Position numbers and translations under genes: made by a program. A stretch of 64,000 nucleotides of DNA from Amyelois transitella (lineage: Eukaryota; Arthropoda; Insecta; Lepidoptera; Pyralidae), in contig NC_083505.1 in NCBI RefSeq assembly GCF_032362555.1, forward strand, positions 6,935,501-6,999,500. The letters are read 5' to 3'. Shown here piece after piece: positions 35,464 through 47,290 of the stretch. Below the pieces are notes generated by a model. That model was given only the letters and a program-made list of their open reading frames with translations. It made no database searches and was not told the origin of the DNA. Numbering within the stretch: the stretch's first letter is position 1; each line of letters begins with the position of its first letter.

Positions 35464-37821
35464 GGGAGGAGTTAGCAGTGGTAGTGGAGCTGTGGCTAGT
35501 GGTGGATAGCGTGCCTGTGGGTAGCCACTGTGGTGACTTGCAGGCACTACAAGCTGGCCGAGTTCCCTGACTTCGGTCCGTTACGTCAGGCGCCGGCGCC
35601 GCTCTTTTCTTCCCCTTTTGTCAAAATAATTTTGTTATGCTTGACAAACACTTCATTTTATATGTACATCTCATAAGGCTATTTAAACAGTAAGAACCGG
35701 TAATAAAGCTAAATAATTCACTATTAATTGAACGTAGGACACACAATACGTTAATTATATAATCCAGTAGGTACACTTACGAAGCCGACGGGAGATTTAG
35801 GCAGTTTGTTCCTCATCACAGTTTTCTTTTAACAAAGTAGTATGAACATTTAAAACAATGCACAGTCAAATTCACAGTATGGTTTTGCCTTTTAAACTTA
35901 TGGTTGCTCCCATCAACAAAGTTTTGGACCGCTTGTTCCAACAACATACATTAAAAATTAAGGGTAGGGCTAAATTACGCGTGAAAATGCGGTATATATA
36001 TGTACTTTACTCCTCGGCTATAACATAATGCCCTTTGGTTTTGAATGTTGCTGTGCGAATACCTACTGCAAAACCATTTGTTATTCCCTTATTAAGTATT
36101 TATTGGTTCAATATACCGCAAATTACTTTATATTGACAATATTCATAATCCTCATTTGACCTTAGCCTTCCTCAGATTCATATATAAGGGTACTTATTGC
36201 CTTCGTAATTAACCAAAATGTCGCTGATATTTTTTGGCAAAAAATGTTTGTCAAGGGAAATCATTCAATAGAAAGGAAAACGTTTCTTTACCGTCTTAAA
36301 ACCTAGTTAACATTATTTTCTTCGGAATGATGATATCTTTTAAGTGTTTAAAGCAAAATTTCTAAGTATTAATCAAACACATTAAACAACAGACAATCAT
36401 CAACATTAGGTAGATGGTATCGCAACAGAATTGCATTTTTATTTACGGTTTACACTCAATCAATCTGCTATTCAGTTTTATATAAGAAATACCTAACAAA
36501 AACAATTGATTTATTAACATAATTTTACCTGTGTATCATAAAATATAGAAGGTATTCTAGTATCGCGCCCAGTGTCACAAGTACAATGTGCGTGCACAGA
36601 ACGTGGCGCGGACATCATCAAGTCACCGTCTATAAAAGTCTGTGAATCGTCATCCACCAGGTCGCTGCGGGTACTTCTTGACTCCATTGTGTTTTCATCT
36701 CGCGACCACGTCTCTGGTGTTCTATCCCTATATCGCTCGCTTGGAAACTCATTGTAAGACATCTGCCTTCTTATACTTCTACACCGACTCCGGTTATCTA
36801 GAGTGGAAAACTTCGTAGCCCCCAAAGCGGGAGATGTTTTAGATATAAGATCGTCGTTATTATCGAAGCTTCTCATTCTTATCATTTTATTTGCTGTTCG
36901 TCTACTCCGATCTGTACTGACATTACAATCTCGCAATCTATCGAAACATTGGTCCACATTTCCCGAAAAATTTTCATACGTTGATACATTTTTTTTTATT
37001 TCATCTTTTCCTTGATAACCAGATGATGCGAATATACAACTTTGGCTGTTTATTCGCCTTTGTGACTTGTCGACTAATGACAACATCGATAGCTTTTTTA
37101 GAGAATTTGAGGAACCTGTTGCAATCTCAGCTAATTGAACTGCGTTTTGATGTTTTTTCAAAACTGCATCGCCACCAATTTTTTTCAAATTGGATAATTT
37201 CCTTTTAATTTTCTGCACTAAAGTAGTAGTTTGATCATACGAAATTAATTGTTTTGAAATGTAATTCCCCACACCAATCGTTTTACTTTTGTTATGTTTA
37301 CGATCCAAGCTTCGATGAGATCCAATTGCTAAGTGACGTCTCCCTCTCTCTCTTTTTATCCTTTCTAAGTCGTAAATACTAAGAGTGTGTCCTCGTTGAT
37401 CTACTACATCACGGTGACAGTTTAAATAATTATTTTGTTGAACATTGCAGTTACATACTAAGTCGAAGTCTCGGTCTGATATGTGTTTGTCGACGCATTG
37501 TCTTTGAGCTGCTAAAGCGAGACAAGCCTCGCAATCGACTCCCAGGAGCAGTTCAAGGCTGGTATTCCTGATGAAGCCGTCACTAAAGGTGCGCGATCGG
37601 AAGTGAGTGGAATGCTGGCCGAGATGCGGTTCCCAGTCGGAGACGAGGGTGGGCGCGGCGGTGCTGGCTCCGGCCGGCGCGCATGTCTCGTCCTCCACCA
37701 TGGTGGACGCATCGCGGTTCACTTGGATGACACGAGGTTGACGAAAAACTCTACTGTCACTCCGTACTGAGCTTCGGGATGGCGACGGAGATGGACGCTT
37801 GAAAGCGTCCACTTCAATCAT
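35464..37821 (-). CDS. Probable N-terminal cytosolic exons of the dipeptidase gene
   Basis: Exon 37821-36529 encodes 431 residues from a Met that has an in-frame TAG seven codons upstream. It ends at a GT donor in phase 0 (FYDTQ). A second exon, 35566-35464, read in the matching frame (GTRPACSACKSPQWLP..), ends in phase 1. That is exactly the phase the exon at 33501 needs, giving an open 882-residue protein. The region is rich in Ser, Arg and Asp, has a Cys-containing stretch (DFDLVCNCNVQQNNYLNCH) and no domain I recognise. It would be cytosolic, since Arg residues lie just before the membrane segment. A 5' UTR acceptor lies at 37851. The weak point is the second exon's acceptor (AAGTCAG), which lacks a good pyrimidine tract. 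If the join is wrong, the long exon may belong to an unrelated gene. Confidence 0.6.
35570..35612. promoter_or_regulatory. GC-rich patch with CRE-like TTACGTCA beside a dipeptidase exon
   Basis: TTACGTCA (35581-35588) is followed by GGCGCCGGCGCC (35589-35600, a perfect palindrome) in an otherwise AT-rich intron. It lies immediately upstream, in gene orientation, of the exon at 35566-35464. It could be an internal promoter making that exon an alternative first exon, though no in-frame Met exists downstream of it before the catalytic domain. Confidence 0.3.
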
Positions 37822-38340
37822 GTCTTCTGGAAGAGCCTAGTTGCGACCAGCCTGTGAGAAGAAAAATATTGGTTACGAAAAATAACATACTTAATGTAGT
37901 TGTTACATTTAAAAATAAATGTGTAGAGACGATTTTAAATAAAATGGGAATAAGGAAATTTATTTATTTATGCTTATGACGTGTGAAACAGCTCAGAAAT
38001 GAGATCTTTTCTTAGCAGGCTTTTTGAAGGCTCATATCTGGAATGAATTTATATTTTTAATATTACCAACACTAATGTACTCATGTCTGTATTTATGAAA
38101 GGGAAATAATAACGTTCAAAAATTTAATTTTCAATTAACTCAGAGACAGCCGAGCGACGGATGTTTGATCATTTCGATTTTCAACAACTCACTTAGGTAT
38201 TCCTCCCGATTCGTGTTTACATAATATCTATATCAATATATTGTAAAATATTATGTTACTCCAGGAGGGTCTGATCGGGACAGCATTAGAATATCAATGG
38301 GATTTTTATGTTATTGCTATAAGACTTATCCTAATTTGAT

Positions 38341-38527
38341 ACATACATACATATGATCACGTCTATATCCCTTGTGGGGTAGACAGTGGCAACAGTCTAG
38401 AAAAGATTTGATACATAATTAAAATAAGTTATTTTTAAAAGATTGAGCCTATCAGTCTTTTCAAGACCGTTGGCTTTGTCTGCCCCGCAGGGGAAATAGA
38501 CGTGACTATATATATGTATGTATGTTG
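38341..38527. repeat. Fold-back pair of retroposon 3' ends
   Basis: The same 3' module of the TATG-tailed family occurs twice facing inward: ACATACATACATATGATCAC..GTAGACAG (38341-38410), then CAGTCTTTTCAAGACC..GACGTGAC and TATGTATGTATG (about 38450-38527), separated by about 40 bases. It could form a hairpin with arms of about 70 bases. Confidence 0.65.
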
Positions 38528-40542
38528 AAAAAAATTTCTTTTAATATTACGTATAATATCATGATTGCATTATTTTAACGAAAAGAAGACAAACATCCTT
38601 TTTTATATGTGGTTTCGAAGAAAGCCTCTTTTAATAGTCAATATTAAAATAAACTCAATTAAATACTACTCTCCTTATGTGTATTTTTATTAAGATATAA
38701 ATGAATATAATTAAAATGTAATGGAGAAGTAGTGCAGAAAGATAAAATGGACGAACTGTGACGAGAAATCAGCAAATATAACTTATTCAAGGTATTTTTT
38801 TGAACACTTGCCAACTTTCCGAAGCAGATTTTATGATGAAACAGGGCATTTAAATTAAATTTATTTGAAGATTTTTTATAACGAGTGATTTATATCTAGT
38901 AAATACTTACTGATTATCTTTAAAACAAAATAGTCGTTCGTCTGACGGGATTCCGTAAAGAAAAAATAATTAATATCTAGTTTTTTTTTATTATTAGTAT
39001 TTTATTCCTTATTTATTTACATCTTTGTGAAGTAAGCACTTCGTCACATTTTGGCTAGTGTTCAAAAATTGCCTTGTATAAGAATAATATTGAATTACGT
39101 CATCACTATCCGAAATCAGACCGAAAGCCATAACTCAAAGCCGCATGAATTCAATCAAGCTAATAGGAGTTACATAAATTTGCTACATTAATATTGATTT
39201 TCAATAAGTATAACTATTAGTTTGTCAGTATAATGCTTGCGAATCAAGATGATGATATGATTCGGTACCGGATATATAACAATATGGATAGATAAATAAA
39301 AGCGAAAGTAACGAAAACTTCACTTTATTTGTAAAATATGTTAAATTTGTAAAAAACAAATTGTACTTAAATTTGTTGCGTAGTAGTTCTAGTTCTACGT
39401 TCTAATTATTATTTGATAGTTAATTTGTGTGTGGCCAAGTTATACATAACTACATCAGCTTTTCTTAAATACTATAAAAAATTGTAAATATTCCTAAGAC
39501 AGAAAACGAACGCAAAAAATATTTTATTCACAAATTAATTATCGTTATTGTAATAAAATATATCATTCCTTATATCAGCAAAATGCATCTAGCGATTCAC
39601 GCAGTCTCGTATACCAAGATTACATTAATTAATTACATATCAAACTTATTATCAAAATATGAAGAAAACAGAAATATCTAGCATAATTTAAATAAAGACA
39701 ACTACAACTTATCTGCAAATACAAAAGAAGTTCATTAAGATGTTATTCGCTCCCTGCTTACTTAACTCAAAGCAAAAAACAAGGTTATGAAAGAATATTT
39801 TCCTCGTGATATACCTATGAATATCATTGGCATGTTTTTGCAATCTTAGAGCGCGATATTTTTGGCGAGAGAGGGTCGAGGATCTTCAACGGACGCAAGA
39901 CGTCCCGGAGAAGAAATATTTACGAGTATCAACGAATGGAGTTTGTAACTTATCAATTCATTCTATACAATTGGCGGTTTCATAATATTATTTTCTTGTA
40001 CTTAAGTGACAATTGATACTACTAACATGTGTTTGTTGGTAAATCAGTTAAGTAGTTTTTGTGTGATAATGTGACGCATTCATAATGTAAGCTAAATAGA
40101 TTGATGAAAAAAATTACGTGAGCATTTCTACCTTCATGATCTTAATCATTTCATTATGTATCTCTTCCACCTGGTGTTTTGAATGAGATCCCGGTACTTC
40201 AATAGATACACCTTATGTACCATTAGATCCTATAAAAAAGCAAACGTTCTACTCTATTGAAAAATAGTTACTCTTAAGTTACAAGACGGTTGAATGAAAG
40301 GCAAACCACTACGAGACGGAGCAGACGACGGGAATGAGCCATTTTTACTTTATGTTTGTTTTACTGCTGTAGAATGACAATACAGCTTTTGTGTTGAGTG
40401 TTCATTTCAGTATTCATTATTATCAGATTATATGTATATACGCTCTGCAAAAAAGAATTGTTGTGAGAATAATATTATGAATATGGTTGCCAAAAGCATA
40501 AGTTTCATGATTTATATATAAAGAAATATTGTTTCAATATCC

Positions 40543-40757
40543 ATACATACATATAATCACGTCTATATCAATTACGGGATAGACAGAGCCAACAGTCTTG
40601 AAAATACTTATAGGCCACGTTCAGCGTATGGCTTAATAATGGAATTAAGATTCAAATTGAAGAATCCCAAGCTTATCAGCCTATGTATCTACCTTTTACA
40701 ACATCCATGGAAAATATATAGAATATTATTCTAAAGTGTCAGGAACCACACGGCACT
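40543..40757 (-). mobile_element. Diverged TATG-tailed retroposon copy
   Basis: A reverse-oriented copy from ATACATACATATAATCAC to GGAACCACACGGCAC, with several internal deletions. AATATCCAT occurs on both sides, but the right one is 13 bases from the end, so a target duplication is uncertain. Confidence 0.65.
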
Positions 40758-43700
40758 TGATATTAATTGAATATCCATCTTTGGATTAACTAAAATGACT
40801 GGAATAGAGACACAACATTGCTGTATATAGACAATAATATTAAGTACGAGTAGTTTCAAGTGTTTATGAATAATACTTTTCATCCATACTAAAATTAAAA
40901 AGAGAAAAGATTTGTTTTTATAATAAATTAATAAATATATACGGGACAAATTACACTGATTGATTTAGCCTCGAAGTAAGTTCGAAACTTGTATTACTAG
41001 ATACTAAACTAACTAACTCAACGATACTATATTTTATAATAAATACTTATATTATAAATACTTATATAGTTTTTATTTGTAACGAATAAATTAGAAATAA
41101 TTAAATAAGTTTATATGAGTAATCGGATTTAAAGTAACATTTTAAGACATTTCATTACCCATTAGTTACCTATACGTTTAATTATAACGGATTCCTTCAA
41201 TTCTGACGTAGGGAACCCGATAATTTGCACATACTGTTAACTAAGATGTTATTTAATTGTTCAATACACACACAAAATATGAATCTTTGAAATTTCTCCT
41301 TAATGAGAAAATGAGCGATGAGTGGTACAGCTTGAACCCGAATGTAGCAATCATGAATGTTGCCAGTTAATGCAATATGTTGCCAAACCAGCAAATAAAT
41401 GGAGACCGATACAATTAAATACACAAATGTTGAAGGCAATGTTATGCTACATTTCAGCGTAAATAAAATCAACACTAATAAAAGAGTATTCTCTTTAGGC
41501 TATTTGAGTAAGGTGACAGAAAAATTTGGTACTTTAAGAATTAAAGTCATTTCAGAATCTTCATATATTCTAAAATTTCAAGTATTTTATGTTAATAAGC
41601 TCCGACAACGATCTTCTATAAGTTGTCATAAAAATGAGCTGTAAATTTATCTACAAAAAAATATAGTAGAGGTGATTGATAGCGAACACATCCAGGTATG
41701 TAAGGAACACCGTCTTTTTCAGATAGGCTTACATTGTTTGGGTATTTCTGAACACCGTTCCATTAAGAGAATAATGGAAGTATCTACAGGAGGGAAAATA
41801 AAATGTGGAGAAAGATTTCTCAGTAGCTAGGTACCTTAAGCGGTCATTTGTAAGCGGCCGAGAAAAATGCTCGCTCGTCCAGAAAAAATAATTGTGAGAA
41901 CGGCGTAGCTCGAGCGTGGCTCGCGGCGCTCACTTTCCAACCCTTCGGTGTAAGTATCTTGTAATCTCCCACCTAATTGAGGTTGCTGAATTAATTTCAT
42001 GTATGTAAGAGCCATCTTTCTTGGCTTTATTTTAATAAAATGAGTGGAATATAAAAAGAGTTATGGTTCTGGCATTTGTATTTGAAACGTTAAGTATATT
42101 TTGTATAATACCTTTTTAACACTGATATTTTGTCAATAATCAATTATCATATCCTTACCTAAGATAAAATCGATATGGGCGATCTTTTTAAGACTAATAG
42201 AAGCCACAAAATAAAAAAGTAGGAATGGTTTTGCTATTTTTGTTGAAACTTTTTTAATACATGGTCTAGGCAACATAAAGAGTATATATTGGTAACTGGA
42301 ACACCTGGTGAAGAACCATGATTAATCAGCTGAAACACATATTTTTCGCTTAGATGAAGGCTATTGATTAGGTGAATGTGGTAACATTCTTACTCGCTTT
42401 TTACAGAAAATTATGTACCTAGTGATAATTTTCTGTAATCAGTTCTAAAGATGTGATCACTACAGATAGTGATCAGTTCTAAATATGGATATGGTGCCTT
42501 TGCAAATGTTGTTCCTTATAATTAACATTCTACTTTTAACATCATACTAGACGTATTTAAGCGGCCTGACCGACCTATAAGGAATTCATCCTTGCAAGTA
42601 GAACACTTAAAGAAGTGCCACATTGTATATACTTATTGATTCTTCCGACACGCGGACGAAGTCGCGAGCAAAGGCTAGTAACAATAGATTAGATAATATT
42701 TAATTACTAGGTGGCTGGCGAATAAAATATTTAAAGTCCAGATCACTTATAAAATACACATGGCATCTATGCAACATATCAGCATATTATAGAACAACAA
42801 ATTTTGAAGGTAGAAATAAAATCGCTAGCTATAGCGATATATCCGATAATCTCACGAAACAAACAGAGAGCAGTAAGTAAAATAACAAACAAGAACCGAA
42901 TGTTTGTTGGCAGAAACTCAGTATATCAAAATTTGAACTGCAGTACATTTGTTGTGTCCACTGAGAGAAAAGTTTCTGCGCTGTGTTGTTTGGCTCCCTA
43001 AGGAGCATTGCAACATTGTTAGCACAGGTTGATCAGAATTCATGTTTTGATATGTTATTAGCTGTTTCAACTTTCCCTGTTTGTTTTGTTTTAAACCCGT
43101 GCGATGCAATATTTAATTATAAATAGCCATTTATCAACATCCCAACCCTAAATATGGCTTTAAATTTAACGTTGTATGTCATAACATAGCTGTTATTTAT
43201 GTTTTTAAAAGTTTTGATGAGTTTTTTTTGTATAATAATTAGCGAGTTTATTAGTAGATTATGAACACTGTGGCATGGTTGATTTAGCTGTTATTCAGTT
43301 CTACTTACTGGGGGTCGATATGATGTCGATTATTTCATTGAAAAAGAATTTAAATTATGTTAAATTATATAGATATGTTCTCATAAATTATATTACAGAA
43401 CACCAAATGACAGAAATTATTCTACTGAGACTGAATCGACACCACAATGAGTATCGACACACCCTTACCCTTAAAATTCTAAATAATATGGCAATTGTAA
43501 ACTAATATGAGCAACTAGTAAGTTTTAAAAATTAAATCTTTAAATTTATTTGGTTTCTTTACGCGGCAACGTGCCCAGAACGCAGGCTGGTTATGAACCT
43601 GGTAAATATACTAGCTTATAATACTTAGACAAAACGGTATTTTTTGGAGCTTTTTCATTTATTTTTTTGATCAAAATATTAGTTTTATACTTTTAAATTA

Positions 43701-44399
43701 CTGCGTTACTTTGAACTCTTAGAAGTAAGAACTTTGGTAAAAACTATATCTCATAGAAAAATAGCTTTAGTAAAATAATTTATAAAACACAATTCATTTA
43801 CAACTCAATTCCTTCTATTACATCAAAGGATCGATGTTGAAAAGAATTTCATTATCGACCGTTAACATAATGGTGGCGCAGTTTTTACTTAATTTTACCT
43901 CGGCCCTTTCACGGAGATCATTACTGCTATTGTCAATTACCTAAGATTTAAGCTTTGATCGTTTCAGTTTTAGGTCAGCAAAATATAAGTTACTTAACCC
44001 CTGGAATATTAAGGTTTAATCTCTAAATTCTTGTTGGCACGACATCCAGGCCATGCCAAATTAACAAATTGGTAGACTTTCCTATTTAATTGTCTATTCT
44101 ATATGACTATCCTATATTTGAAATGAATTAAAAATATATACAGTTGAACTCTTTATTGCATTAAGAGAAAAAAGAAAATCGGAACATTAAAAAAAATAGG
44201 CTATGAGGTACAAAGGCTGACATAGGTGCATATACGAGTATAGTGACAGGAAAACAAAGAATGCATGATGATTTGGTCTTGTGAAGAGCGTGAATGAGAG
44301 CAGACTTAATAAATACGAGTATATAAGGAGAGTGTAAAAAGGAAAGTTAAAAGATGAAAGAGTACCCTATACCGACGAGCATTATTGCATGAAAAGATA

Positions 44400-44535
44400 T
44401 ACATACATATTATCACGTCTATATCCCTTGCGGGGAAGACAGAGCCAACAGCCTTGAAAAGACTGATTGTCCCCGTTTAGCTGTTTAGTTTTTGATAGAG
44501 TTGAGATTCTAGAGTGACATGTTGCTAGCCCGTCG
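44400..44535 (-). mobile_element. Truncated TATG-tailed retroposon copy
   Basis: Matches the family from ACATACATATTATCACG through CAACAGCCTTGAAAAGACTG to GTTGCTAGCCCGTCG; the 5' part is missing. Consistent with 5' truncation during retroposition. Confidence 0.6.
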
Positions 44536-44717
44536 ATTGATGAAAGTAGATAAAAAAAAGTATCCAAATTTATAGCAAGTGGAAAACCGCTGCCTAGTCT
44601 GCCTCCGAGAATGTCATTCCTGCTCTAACATGCATGAAGGGGTAGGCAGATAATAACTGCATATAATAATATACTACATACATATGAGATGCATTTTCAA
44701 AGATTTGTAATTATCTT

Positions 44718-44978
44718 ATCTGTACTAATATTATAAAGCTGAAGAGTTTATTTGTTTGATCGCGCTAATCTCAGGAACGACTGGGTCGAATTAAATTCTT
44801 TTTGTGTTGAATAGACCATTTATTGAGGAAGGATATAACATCACGTTGCAACTTTTAGGAGCGAAGAAATAATGGAAAATGTGAAAAAACGGGGAAATTT
44901 AACCATCCTTGAGGGCTTCAATGATGCCCAAAATAACTATTCCACGCGGACGGAGTCGCGGGCAGAGCTAGTTTATAA
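44718..44978 (+). mobile_element. Non-autonomous Helitron-like element (Lep1-like) copy 1
   Basis: Starts ACTAATATTATAAAGCTG, carries AGAGTTTATTTGTTTGATCG, GGAGCGAAGAAATAATGG and CCCAAAATAACTATTCCACG, and ends CGGGCAGAGCTAGT. Its start and CTAGT end agree with lepidopteran Helitron-like elements. It has no coding capacity. Confidence 0.6.
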
Positions 44979-45604
44979 ATAGGGAAGGTATGCTATCAAT
45001 CTGTACCTATGTGTGATGAAATTGGGATTCTGTATGTGTTAGATTTGTATGTGATAGAAGTGAATTCTAAGGGAAGTGAAGCCTTAAGGAAAAGCTAGTG
45101 TTACTCGTACTTTACATTTATAAACGCTGTGGGTGACCGAAATAAATCAAATAAAGAAGAAAGTTCTGAAAATGAGATATATGAAACCTTGTCAAAGTAA
45201 ATCCGGTTTCAAATCAATCTTAATATTTTGACACAAACATTGTCATAACGCAAAGATATTTCAAAGTACGACAGGCCGCCAAAGAAGGCGAATAAAGGAA
45301 GCGAGTCAAGCTTTTCCTTACGAGGAAAGTTTCTTATTTTATGCCTTCTATAACTATATCTATGTTGATACCTGCGGTCTCGTGGCATGTAGCTGTAAAC
45401 AGCAGTGCTTAATATTTTAGTATATATTACGTTATGACCAATATGACTTTAGGTTTAATTTTTTTATCATTAATTGTTTAGCTTACTATTTTATTTAAAA
45501 ATGGTTCTGAATAGTTGTATAATTGGCGTTGAATGAAAATCAATAACTACAGGTAGGAATATCCCTTATCCACGTATTTAAAACTAATAATATACCTACT
45601 AATA

Positions 45605-46625
45605 CTACAAATTAAGTCGCTTATTTCTCGCGTGCGGAAAATGATATTTGTCTTTAAAAATCTTAGAAACGTGGCGGATTCTGATACACTGAAAAATACC
45701 TATTTTGCCCTATGTCAGTCTATTCTAATGTATGGTGTTCGGGTCTGGGGGTCAGCAGCAAAAACAAACTTACTGCCATTGGAAAGGGCACAGAGGGCTG
45801 TCCTTAAAGTGATGACACGTAAACCATACCGTTACCCAACCTCTCAGCTTTACACCGACGTAAAAGTGTTGGCAGTGAGGCAGCTCTTTGTGTTACAGAC
45901 GGTACTTAAAAAACACTCTCTGCTAAAGTTTGACCCAAACCTCAACGCTAACCGACGACGACATCTTCAGTATAAGGTTTGCATAATACCACAACACAGA
46001 ACATCAACAGCAGCCAGAAACTTCAGTGTATTAGGCGCAAAACTTTATAATAAATTAAACAAAGAAAGCAATATTTACTCATGCTCAAAATTTGTTTGCA
46101 AAAAACGTGTGCAAAAATTTCTACATTCATTAAATTACGACGAAACCGAAAACCTGTTACTCTAACTGTCTTCCATTCTGTATCCAAATCCTGCTTTCAA
46201 TTTCCTAACAAACACACATTTATTTTCACACAACCCACACACACACACAAACACATACACACTTCACACATGCCACCTTTTGTACCCAGCAAATCAATTT
46301 AGTTAAGTTTCTAGCTAAGGCTTCATTTCTTTAGTAACTTTTAAATAAGGTTTCCCAAAAATAACAGACTAGTCTAGTTTGGGAAACCTAGATCATTACT
46401 CTGTTCTTATTGCCATAAGCACTAAACTCTATAAATTTCCCTGCCACCCCGGGGCAGCGGTCTCTGAGATACAGACTAACGTCTAGTTCGGAGATTGATT
46501 GTGTCTGGTTGGGGCAGGGGACTTTATAATACAATTATATAAACATGTACTTACTCCCTTTGTGTACTATGTAATGTGTTCTATGTCATAATGGCTAAAT
46601 AAAGAATTTATTTATTTATTTATTT
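45605..46625 (+). mobile_element. 5'-truncated non-LTR retrotransposon (jockey/CR1-like) with TTTA tail
   Basis: A 177-codon frame (45632-46165) matches the C-terminal end of a LINE reverse transcriptase: LKNTYFALCQSILMYGVRVW, LERAQRAVLKVM, RYPTSQLY and VRQLFVL. The similarity begins a little before the first Met, so the copy is truncated at its 5' end. The catalytic motif lies upstream and is absent. The 3' UTR holds a CA-rich stretch (46223-46263) and a strong stem-loop (46348-46389), and it ends in (TTTA)n at about 46605-46625. Confidence 0.75.
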
Positions 46626-46974
46626 ACCTATGTCATTACTAAATTTCTTTCTAATAACGTAATAGATTAAATAAAATGATAGATTCAATCTAAGTGTAAC
46701 TTGTTCAAAAATATGCTTGTAGCTTTATAAAATATAATTTAATTTGTTATTTCATGCACTCATGAAAATAAATGTCATCAAGTTTAATTGAAAAACAAAA
46801 GTTTCAGCAAAACAAACAATGCCCAACTTACTTGCATTGAAATTGTATAAGATCACATAAAAGTTACACACAAATGAATGGTTTCACAGGTGCTTTCCAT
46901 GATATTTTAAAGTCACATTAGTCTCGTCATTTGAACACAATGGGACCTGTATTAATGGCATGCTTTTAAGCGTG

Positions 46975-47290
46975 TCGCTGCCGGCGAACCGCCGCTGCGG
47001 GTTAAAAGGTTATTACGTGTTCGCTCACGCTACGCGGGCGAACTAGACAGGCGTCGCGGGCGGGATGCGAGACGAGAGAGCGGACAAGCGGCGGCGGAGG
47101 ATGCGGAGGCTACGTCGACGAGCGGCCGCGGGGAGCGCGTGGGTCGCACTGGCTGCCTCCGCTGCCGCTCGTTGCGAATAATCCATACCCGAGTAGCGAG
47201 GAGGCTGTATTTACCGGACCGAAGGGCGGTCGGGCGAGCCAGCTCCGGCTGCTCTCGCGCCCGTGCACGGTACCGGGCACCGTGAGTCTC
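46975..47290. promoter_or_regulatory. Isolated GC/CpG-rich island, candidate promoter or non-coding first exon
   Basis: About 300 bases of strongly GC-rich, CpG-rich sequence in a long AT-rich region. On the plus strand it ends at a good donor, ACC|GTGAGT (near 47279-47285). On the minus strand there is a possible donor, GTAGC|GTGAGC, near 47025. The dipeptidase gene needs a 5' non-coding exon further upstream (acceptor at 37851), and this island is a candidate. The frames across it have no recognisable protein. Confidence 0.4.

Larger units (their letters stand above)
37852..45600. other. Gene-free region upstream of the dipeptidase gene
   Basis: AT-rich sequence with retroposon fragments at 38341-38527, 40543-40757 and 44400-44535, and Helitron-like pieces at 44718-44978 and about 42643-42675. 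A GC-rich patch lies at 41865-41950. No frame has recognisable protein similarity. Confidence 0.45.

Noticed and set aside
35245-35547. 100-codon frame starting with PASHHSGYPQ
   Set aside because: It uses a different frame from the one that joins the neighbouring dipeptidase exons and runs past a good GT donor.
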